Assembly (NCBI GenBank): GCA_039619475.1
Contig: CM077115.1
Coordinates: forward strand, 37,894,083-37,958,082
Direction of reading: 5' to 3'
Length of the DNA stretch: 64,000 bases
Source of the DNA: Icerya purchasi
Taxonomy: Eukaryota > Arthropoda > Insecta > Hemiptera > Monophlebidae
Part shown: in pieces, positions 55,734 to 64,000 of the stretch
Layout: each line of letters begins with the position of its first letter
Position numbering within the stretch: position 1 is the first letter of the stretch
Notes under the pieces: model-generated
The model's database searches: none
Told to the model about the DNA's origin: nothing
The model's input: the letters and a program-made list of their open reading frames with translations, nothing else
Position numbers and translations under genes: made by a program

Positions 55734-58700
55734 CTTCATTCTTCGGCAAAACTGATGAATCATGTCAACCAGTCTCACTCTGTTCAGTGGTGAAATGTTA
55801 CGCTTAAAAATCCGAACTGATGGTCTCGAAGAAGTAATTTTATTCGTTAGTATTAGATACATTCTCGGTAGAATTAATTTTTTGCAAAATTTTCGACAAT
55901 ATGAGCTAAATAAACTGATTTTGATCAATAGGAGGACGATAATGAAGTTTCCGGCTTATTGAATTTCAAAAGGATCACAACACTATAACTGGCGTATTTA
56001 TTTCATAACTTTGGAAGAAAAACAATCTGTAGAATATCGTTGAATAGCAACGAGAAGTAGTAGTAGCCTTTTCGGGGGTAAATGAGACACACAATATCTC
56101 TCCACTTAATATTCATAATCCAGGTGCTTTCCTCGCTAGAACCTCATTTAGACATTTGTACACATAAAAAAGGGGGATTGATCGATTCGGTAGGAAGATA
56201 AAGTAGTAAAGGTTGCCTCAAACTGTACTGTGTATAAAATCTGAGTTCGTTCGGATACTCCTTTGTTTGTGAAGAATGAAAATAGTTTCCGGATGAAAGG
56301 CAAAGGCGTTTTCCTTATCCGTTTTCTTAGCGAAACTACCGTTTTCCAGTCAGTATTTCTTTCGTTAGTGAGCCATTTCGGGGGGGTGTTCCTTATAATT
56401 TTCCGGAATTCCCCTCTTTTTAAAGTTAAAGTTATGTTTGAAACTTATTCACGGTTCCGCTAATATTCGTATAGGATATAGATTTATACAAGATAATTGT
56501 GCAGGAGTTCTCATGATTTTCTACTTGGCCTTGTTCAGTATTTACAACAAAGCCTTGCCGATTACACAAAATACTGCGATCGCTACATGTGCAAACGATG
56601 CAGATGCTAAGAAAGAATTTCGCAAAAATAAGAGAGCGACTGAACGAATGACGCATCAGAATAAATGTAAACAAATCGTTACAGTCCGCTTTCGCAACAA
56701 AGGAAGAAATTGTCCGTCGCGATATATTTTAACATTTATAGGCGGTCTTTTCATTTTTAAAATAATACGAGTTGTTTTCAAATAATTTTAAAAAGTATTC
56801 CCAAGCTGCAATAAAATTTAAAAAATACTTGTTATAAAATATCGTACCTATTTGGTTGATATTTTCATTTTGAAATAATTTTGCGTAACAATTTATGATC
56901 ATACTATACTGATAACTGTGCTCTGTTCTTCTTTTTGATAACTAACCACTCTCTATACGTACTAATGATTTTATTATTCCAATTTTTTATTCTAAACTAG
57001 TTATCATTACGCAAAACTACGGATTTTCAATTTAAACTTAATAATAATTATAGTTCGTATTTTTGCGTACCACTTTTGTCATCGTTAGGAAGTATTCAAA
57101 AAAAATCTATCAAATTATTATACCGCGACAACTGTTTTGGACAAATTCGCCTTCATTTTGAATATAAATAACTCTCACGTAAAATATTACCTAATATATT
57201 AACATGTTTTTTCGCCTATTCTGATTTTTTTTTCTTTCTTTTTTGATGTTTTATTATTGTAGGAATTTTTATTCTTTTTTTTTTTTTTTTTAATTTGTTT
57301 ACTTTAACAAAAATGCTTTTTTTTATCAGCGGTAAGTTCCAAGCGACATCATTTTTATTCAAACAATCAACATTATCGTTAAAAAAAAAAAAAAATAAAA
57401 TCCGCTTAAGGAATTCTTCAAGGTTTTTAAAATATAGCGGGTTATTATTAATTGTAAACTATTCTAATTATACGAAATATGCATCCCTTATAAATGTAAT
57501 AAAAACTGCCCGTACATTATTTTCATTTCTACCTGTACCATTTAAACAGCGGTCCAGATTATCCGATGGTCCAACTGAATAAAATCTATTATACGTAAAT
57601 AAACTGGAATTGTGCAAGGCAAGTTTTACCAGTTGCCTGCATTCTAAAATTCTATACGATAAATTTGCAAATTTTTATTTTTTAACTTTTTCTCCCTTTT
57701 ATAAAAAAGTGTTATATACAATATTGTAAATATTTCAATAAAACAACAAGCTTAGTATTTTTTAAATTTCTGAGTAAAATTCTTAATTTGTTTTCATTAT
57801 TATTATTATTATTATTATTAAATTCCTGTATTGGAAATCATAACATACTAGTTATTAGTGCAGTATTTCATGCTTTAAATTATCATACTATTATTACCGA
57901 CGAATAAGTAAAATTTCTTTTCCTTTGGGAGGTATTAAAAGTGTGTGGATGTAATTAAAATTTGAAGTACTGTAGCTTTCTTAGATACAATGATTATATA
58001 AAATTATCAAAATACTAACAGCTGTTCGCACGTTTATAGATAGCTAATAGTTATTCATTTATCTTATTTATTTTAGTTCGAAGTGTATGTGTAAATAGTA
58101 AATCCCAATTATATGATACTTACGACTTACCGATGTTTGAAATACACATGCGTTTAAATATTATACTGAATATGATAAAATTAAATTCTGTAAGCAATGG
58201 CTAAATAATATTAATATTTATTTCATATTCAAATTGTACTCATAATATTTTTAGCTAATATCTGTTTGGCCATTGCATTGTATTGCATTGTATCGTACCG
58301 GTTTTCATGTTTTACTTCCTAGCATTGTTTTTAGTATATAATATTTTATTTTATTATGCGTTTTGTAATTGTATCCGGATTTACCATCAATATAGTATCA
58401 ATCTCATTTGTATAATAATAATCCCACTGCTCGCGCAGCCATGCGCATTTGTAGAACTTACATTTTTTTGTATTTTTATGTTAATTTAGTAAATACCAAT
58501 AAATTTGATTTGATTATTATTATTATTATTATTACTACTATAATTATAAGGTCCGTTATAAAACGAGTAATGGGTAAGAAAGATATGTTCATTAAACAGA
58601 TTGAAGCAGATAGTATAAAGATAAAAGTTGAAGAAAATTAAATCGTAGATGCAAAATCTTTCAATAGATGTTTTCGTGAGACTATCACGTCTTCCTTAGT

Positions 58701-58870
58701 GTAATTGATGGAATTTCAGTTGTTGAGAATATACTGTTAGACAGCGACTCTTGTCTTTTTTGATTTCATAATGGTCGATATAAAAAAAGCTACATTGCCG
58801 TTTTGAAATTTAGATAAGATATCAATGCGGTTAATTTGGGAAAATCTAGATGTTTTCGTAGTTTTCGGAT
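55734..58870. other. mostly unassigned AT-rich sequence
   Basis: No supported gene. A (TTA)n tract lies at 57796-57821. The sequence before 58520 ends AATAAATTTGATTTGATTATTATT, resembling the TTTGA-type tail at 53.9 kb, so 58250-58540 may be the 3' UTR of a plus-strand LINE. Other open stretches (56438-56785, 57295-57582) show no motif. Confidence 0.35.
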
Positions 58871-58879
58871 ATACTAATA

Positions 58880-59480
58880 GACTAGTATCATAAGCTTAAC
58901 ATCGCCGGTCGCAAATTGCAGGCCAGTTAGTTTGTTAAAAAATTTTTGAAAAAGGCATAAAAAAAAAAAATACTTTAGTACCACAACAGTAAAGGTTGTT
59001 TTAGCGAATATCGGTCTGGGTTTTTGGAAAGTAAAGGAACAAATGTTGCCTTTCTTGAGCACCTATCGTACATCTCAATAACGTAGGGACAGGGCGTACC
59101 TCGGTAGCCGCGTGTATTGATCAGGTCTTTTAATTTCACGGCGCATAAAATCCTATTGAATAAACCGTACAAATGTAATAAGTGTTTAGAGGTAACATAT
59201 TTGAGTTGTTTAAAATCTACCTAATCGATAGAAAATTTTCTACCAAAATAAATGATAACTACAGTAATAACAGATCTCTACGTAGCGGTGTTCTGATTTG
59301 TATAAATGATTTTTGCAACCTCCCGAGAATCTATTATACCAACGATGTAGTATCGGTATCGAGTTTCTGTTATCCTGACGGAAATACAAATAGATATAAA
59401 TAAAATGTCAAACCAGTTAGCAGAAAACAAAATTACTTCACGACAAATTTGGCAAAATTCAGTTTTCCGTGCAATCATAC
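58880..59480 (+). pseudogene. Jockey/CR1-like LINE RT remnant
   Basis: In shifted plus-strand frames, NCRPVSLLKNF (near 58915) is the RPISLL fingers block. RSGFLESKGTNVAFLEHLS follows near 59010. From 59185, NIFELFKIYLIDRKFSTKIN, then NDNYSNNRSLRSGV and YTNDVV match the RT segment after motif A ('LF.SYL.DRKF..KIN...S......SGVPQGS..SP.LY..YTND'). The catalytic YADD is lost (reads SSFCYPDGNT). No endonuclease was recognised upstream. Confidence 0.5.
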
Positions 59481-59535
59481 TATCTAAGTGACCCCAAAAT
59501 GTTGAAAATAAATCTTAAATTTCGTATTTATAAAT

Positions 59536-59995
59536 AAAAATTGTAAAATAAAATGCTTTTTTACAAAAAATAAATACCGACTTCAAGGTTTATTATAAAA
59601 ATGCACTAAAAAGTAAAAAATGATTACTCCCGATGAGAAAATATATTTCAGGGTGTGATATAACACTTAAGGTGATATCATGATTCTTATACAACATTAA
59701 TACCTTAATTAGAGTCATCATCAAGTTCATGTTACAGTATCTAGGAACAATTTAATGAACATTTAATGCAGTTTTTAATTATTATTTTAATATGAATTTG
59801 ACGCCGACTCTAATTAAGGTATTAATGTTGCATAAGAATTACGATATCACCCTTAAGGTGTTATATCACACTCTGATATATATTTTTTATCGGGAGTAAT
59901 TATTTTTTACTTTTTAGTGCATTTTTAAATTTTTATAATAAACCTTGAAGTCGGTATTTATTTTTTATAAAAAAGCATTTTATTTTACAATTTTT
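59536..59995. repeat. long-armed hairpin element (MITE-like)
   Basis: Left arm 59536-59716 and right arm 59806-59995 are reverse complements with scattered differences, joined by an 89-bp loop. Shared blocks include TGTAAAATAAAATGCTTTTT, AATACCGACTTCAAGG, TGCACTAAAAAGTAAAAAAT, ACTCCCGAT and CTTAATTAGAGTC. RNA or single-strand DNA from it would fold into a hairpin of about 185 bp. No target duplication could be set. The element may be part of a larger unit ending near 60438. Confidence 0.75.
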
Positions 59996-60209
59996 AGCGT
60001 TATGCTTGAATTTTTTTTTTGTTAATAATCAATTTTTTTCACATTATTCTCCATACTTTACACTGAAAAAAAAAAAAACGATTTCTTTATTTTGAACTGC
60101 ATTTCCACGGTGTGAAAACATCAAAAGCTACATTTCCATAGTAATTTGGCAAATTTATAACATTTTAAGTCAATAAATCTAACTTGACGTTGAAACTAAT
60201 CACGAATAA

Positions 60210-60438
60210 AAAGCATCCAAAAAGCTTCAACTCCCGCTTGCATAGCTCAAAAACTACCGATCAGCTCTTGATCCAATTTAAATGGGACCGCATGAGAACC
60301 ACCATCATTTAAATAAAAGAAGAATCATCAAAATCGGTTCACCTAGAAGAAAGTTTTGTAGTAACACACATAAAAAAAAATAAATAAATAAAAAAATACA
60401 GTCGAATTGAATATCTCCTTTTTTTTTGAAGTCGGTTA
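60210..60438 (+). repeat. dispersed-repeat 3' end (GAAGTCGGTTAA type)
   Basis: The stretch CATCAAAATCGGTTCACCTA, GTAACACACATAAAAAAAA, TACAGTCGAATTGAATATCT then TTTTTTTTTGAAGTCGGTTA matches a repeat I have seen very often in insect genomic sequence, always ending at GAAGTCGGTTAA. The inverted form TACCGACTTCAA occurs at 59575-59586, so the hairpin element may sit inside or form the other end of this repeat. The class is not known to me. Confidence 0.5.
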
Positions 60439-61790
60439 AAAATACGTTTCAAATTACAATTCCATACCAAATTACACGGAGCGCACAGCTACTTCAATTT
60501 CCGACTTTTTTTAAATATCATGCTAGAATACAGTCATGGGGTGTAAAATTTATAATAAGCTTTTTCGAGAATATTAATGAAGTTTTTCATTGGAACTATA
60601 AAAAGTGTCGTAAAAAAATTGTTGAGCATATATGCTACTAATAGCTCGAACATCTCATAGATTTGTTTATCGTCTCAGCCAGACAAACAAATAAATAAAA
60701 TAGAAAATAGAAAAAAACAACAACACGCAATTGCGTTCACTATTAGAATAACCTCGAAATCTCGAAAAATAACTAAAATCGATTTAGTACTTTATACTTG
60801 AAAGGTGTATTATTGAAATAGTAAAAAATGTCTCGAGTTGATTATTCATGCTTGTTAGTACTGCCTCTTAAATTGAAATCCTTATCGTATTTTAAATATA
60901 ATTATATGTAAGTGGTTATCTGAACAAGGTTTAATATATATTTTTCGGAATGATTCAAGTGTAACCACAATTATAGATGTTATATGCTTATCGAAAAAGA
61001 AAAAAAAATTTTAAAATCTATTGAAATTTTATTTTATTACCTATACACCGTATAAAGATATAAATCTTTTTTCCCCTTGTTTTGTAGCGGGAGATTTAAA
61101 TTTTTCTATAAATATATACCTGGGGTACACATAAGATAAGATATTGTATATATTTATTTTTATGTATTTATTTATTTTACATGTGTCATATACAGAAACT
61201 TAGGGACTAGAAACACGGCAAGAAATTACAAAATTACGAAAATTGAAAAGAAGGGGAAGAAAAAGAAAATAAAGAGAAATTAACAAAGATTAACAAAATT
61301 ATAACAGCTCTTTAGCAAATTAGAAGATTTTTGAGAAATTGAAATAATCGATTAAGCTTCATCGCACAACAAATCCTTTAAATTGGATGGTATTCTGCAT
61401 TGCTTCCGATAATGATCATCAATCAGGCATTTAGTCAGTAGGTGTTCGATAAGTGTGTCCAACTCAGTATAAGGTTACCTCCTGTTTTCTGCTTTCTCGG
61501 CTTGAGGAAAGCCGTTGTTTCGCGAACGATTTATGGAGCGTGTTCCAGGTGTTATTAAAATGGCGTTTAAGCTGATGCTTAAAGTCGGTAAAGGGGTACT
61601 GTTACGTTTGAAGTTGACGTACGTTCGCTAATCTGTCCGACAGTGGACTAAATAATCACCGATAGGACAACTGATGCAGGCGGCAAGAAGCTATAATATA
61701 TGATCGTCTACGCGCAGAACGCTGCGTACGACACGTCGAAGAAGAAGAAAAAGAAGAAGAAGAAAGGTAAGTATAATTCTTAAAAGCAAA
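60439..61790. other. no gene recognised
   Basis: AT-rich; a GAA-rich short tract at 61736-61765. A less AT-rich patch at 61380-61720 carries no open frame of note. Confidence 0.35.
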
Positions 61791-61799
61791 TAGTGTCTT

Positions 61800-63090
61800 A
61801 CTATAAATAAATATTAATATTAAGTATAATTCTTAAACGTAAATAGTGTTCTAATATAAATTAATATTAATTTTACGATTTTTAACCTCTTGTATTGTAA
61901 ATTGATTGAAATGGTTGAAATTATTACCAGTTGTTCAGTAGTACCTTCGATAATTGTATTACTGCTATTGCAGCTTTGTAAAATATGATACACGCTGTTC
62001 TGAAAATTGCATCTAACACAATTATCCGAACCCGAAATTCCATACTCGTACAAGTACACTTCAAATATTCCATGTCCAGTTATATCCTGCACATTAAACA
62101 AATTTTTGGGGTAAAAACTTTATTATTTAATCTTTCCCTAATATCCGACACGCAATACCGTTGTAATTATTTCGAATTTGCTGAAATATATATGTATGTA
62201 TAAAATAATAATTTTCCAAAATAATTTTTAATTTTTTAAATGAAGTGATTTTGATAGGTAAACATGTTTTTATGAATATATTTCACGTTACTAAATTCAT
62301 TACTCAGCCCCTGATATTATGTAGAGTAATCTGCTTTTATATTTCCATATTCATCGGTTTAAGTCTTGCCAATATAACTAAAGCTGCTTGATAACTTATC
62401 GTTCCATATGATTTAATTAGTTATATAAAAGTCGTTGATAGCTATGAAACATTTTCTTAAATCGTTGTATTTTTAACATGTCATACACGATACTGCTGTA
62501 CAATGCATTGTTTAGTATTACCGACTTGTACAATATTATTCGTTTTTTGTTTTTTTTTGTAATTTATAGCCCCTTTTGATTGTTGTGTAATTTGTTAAAT
62601 AGAAGTCGAAAATTTATTTATTTTATTTTTAATGAAAGTAAAATTATTATAAAATTTTAAATTACTATCAATACCTAGATATTTAAGCTGAGTAACATGT
62701 TTAATATATCTAATCCATATTGATCTATATTTAAGGTACTATTATTCAATTCATTATTCAGAATCATATAATTAGATTTTGAGATGGTATACATTCTGGA
62801 AAAAACGATATTCCATAGATAATGTCCTAATATACTGAACCTTGCAGTATTCCTGTTACCACAGGATATATAAATTACCAATATTTATATATAATATGTA
62901 AATCTATTGCTGAAATAATCTGTTATTATATTTGGTAGATTGCCCGGCGCACTCGTAAGTTATACAATAGTTTTACGAGGCTATTTAAGTTTAAACTGTC
63001 GAAAGCTTTCGTGATATCGAGCGTTAGTAGACAGCAAATATACTACGATTTCTGCTTATATAATTTAATAATGTCTTGCGATATAATATA
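61800..63090 (-). pseudogene. R1/CR1-like LINE RT and C-terminus remnant
   Basis: Minus strand from 63090: LLTLDITKAFDSLNLNSLVK then LLYNLRVR (about 63040-62945) is RT motif A (LDxxKAFDxxxH..L) with the catalytic Asp present. ISKSNYMILNNELNN, with LNIDQYGLDIL following (about 62800-62690), is the post-YADD 'NxxKT.YM' segment. At 62101-61820, QDITGHGIFEVYLYEYG then DNCVRCNFQNSVYHILQSCN is the 'LTGHG.F..YL' plus Cys-Cys-His-Cys C-terminus. The pieces are in the right order for a minus-strand LINE but have large gaps and frame breaks. Confidence 0.6.
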
Positions 63091-63504
63091 AATATATGGC
63101 TAGTTCCGAGGATTTATTTCGAGATTATATATTCGGCGCTATCTCTCGGTTCATTTGCAGAAGGAATTAATATACAATATAGTCTGTCAAGTGAAAAAAG
63201 TCCGTTCGAGATTCGTTGCCGAGTATGATGCTCAAAGTAGTGTACTAGCAACACAGGGAGCTATGGATACTTGACGTGTATTTCGATATTACCGACAAAA
63301 ATCATATTGCCATATATTCCTGTTATTCCCGTCCTTTACGGAAGCAGTAATCTCGTGTTTGTTTCACCTCTGTACGATTAACCGTTCTTTTTTTCCAATA
63401 CAACCTGATCTAGACGGACAGTGTGGTGTTAACAGAATGACTGTTACATCTCATACGCGATGGACTTTAATCTGGGGTTCCCTGATTTCGTGACGTCAGC
63501 ACGT

Positions 63505-63649
63505 TTCAGTTGTTTCACGAACGGACTTCTTTCGCTTGACAGACTATACACGTGTCGAATACCGGTCTCAAATTTTATCACGATCGCGAAGTTCAATGCA
63601 CGGCGGGAGTACACTTTATCGTGTGCGAGTGATTGCGATCGAGCATTCG
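63505..63649 (+). promoter_or_regulatory. candidate promoter and 5' non-coding exon
   Basis: From about 63420 to 63930 the sequence is CpG-richer and less AT-rich than its surroundings, without TE motifs. TTTCAGTTG at about 63504-63512 contains an arthropod Inr consensus (TCAGT). Consensus-like donors follow: CATTCG|GTAAGA at 63649/63650 and GTGCAG|GTAAAC at 63777/63778. There is no long ORF, so this would be a 5' UTR exon of a plus-strand gene beyond the window. The evidence is compositional and weak. Confidence 0.3.
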
Positions 63650-64000
63650 GTAAGATCTGATAATTTCCCGACGGTATTCGGGAATGGTACTTATGTAGCT
63701 GTGTGTCTGCGCGTGTATACCGGGAAAGTCGTGTTGTGTTCGGCCGGTAGAACTACCTATTAGCTGGGGTAGTGCAGGTAAACAACCATCGTGCGTTCCG
63801 TCCGGTAACACGTAAAGCGACAAAGAGAATTTGCGAAATTGTGCTATCGCGGTATAATTGGTAGATAATATGGTGATACAACTCTGTTCTCTAGTCGCGG
63901 GAGTAATACATTGCTGAGAAAAGAATAGTCTGTCATTCGAATTCGATCAAAAACGACTGCCGCGTATTAATCTTGAAGATTCGAACCAAGAACAGAACAC

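Noticed and set aside
58874..59172. Minus-strand ORFs of 62-65 residues
   Set aside because: The plus strand in the same place carries LINE RT motifs, so these are shadows.
1..64000. tRNA or rRNA genes
   Set aside because: None was recognised by eye; short or diverged tRNA genes cannot be excluded without a covariance-model scan.

Overview
The window looks like part of an insect nuclear genome. It is AT-rich and intron-containing, and most recognisable sequence is transposable-element (TE) debris of kinds common in arthropods: mariner, hAT miniature elements, several LINE clades with RNase H or CCHC C-termini, and a Polinton-type DNA polymerase remnant. The order is not determinable from sequence alone; Hemiptera would fit but this is a guess. 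No rRNA, tRNA, CRISPR array or bacterial-type operon was seen.

Host gene. On the minus strand, 7682-7580 and 7071-6751 are the first two coding exons of an N-acetylglucosaminyltransferase IV (MGAT4) homologue. They join in phase across a 508-bp intron. The next exon is not found, so bases 1-6750 are most likely its next intron, filled with TE debris. A CpG-richer stretch at 63.4-63.8 kb with an Inr-like TCAGT and good splice donors may be a 5' non-coding exon of another gene.

Layout. 1-2.6 kb: Polinton polB and an R1-like LINE remnant. 3.1-5.1 kb: LINE 3' remnants. 5257-6049 and 10586-11233: two hAT-type miniature elements with 8-bp target duplications. 11.7-13.3 kb: truncated I-type LINE. 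13771-19202: full-length I-clade LINE with a 12-bp target duplication. 20.4-22.1 kb: broken copy of an arthropod repetitive gene family of unknown role. 22.6-27.1 kb: mariner and LINE remnants. 27.9-28.7 and 40.9-42.8 kb: two pairs of a hairpin-bearing repeat in opposite orientation. 29.9-33.0 kb: decayed LINE with gag-like ORF1. 33.9-40.2 kb: a mariner transposase gene split by a 5.75-kb foldback-like element with minisatellite arms. 43.5-48.8 kb: decayed RTE-type LINE carrying a nested RNase-H LINE. 51447-51980: a second copy of that nested LINE. 54413-55731: an apparently intact mariner. 58.9-63.1 kb: LINE RT remnants and a long-armed hairpin element.

The most noteworthy items are the foldback element (34230-39982), whose arms consist of a 14-16-bp minisatellite plus a 1457-bp near-identical inverted repeat and which is bounded by a 9-bp duplication inside mariner; the intact mariner with perfect 29-bp terminal repeats; and the unclassified hairpin repeat family present as oppositely oriented pairs.
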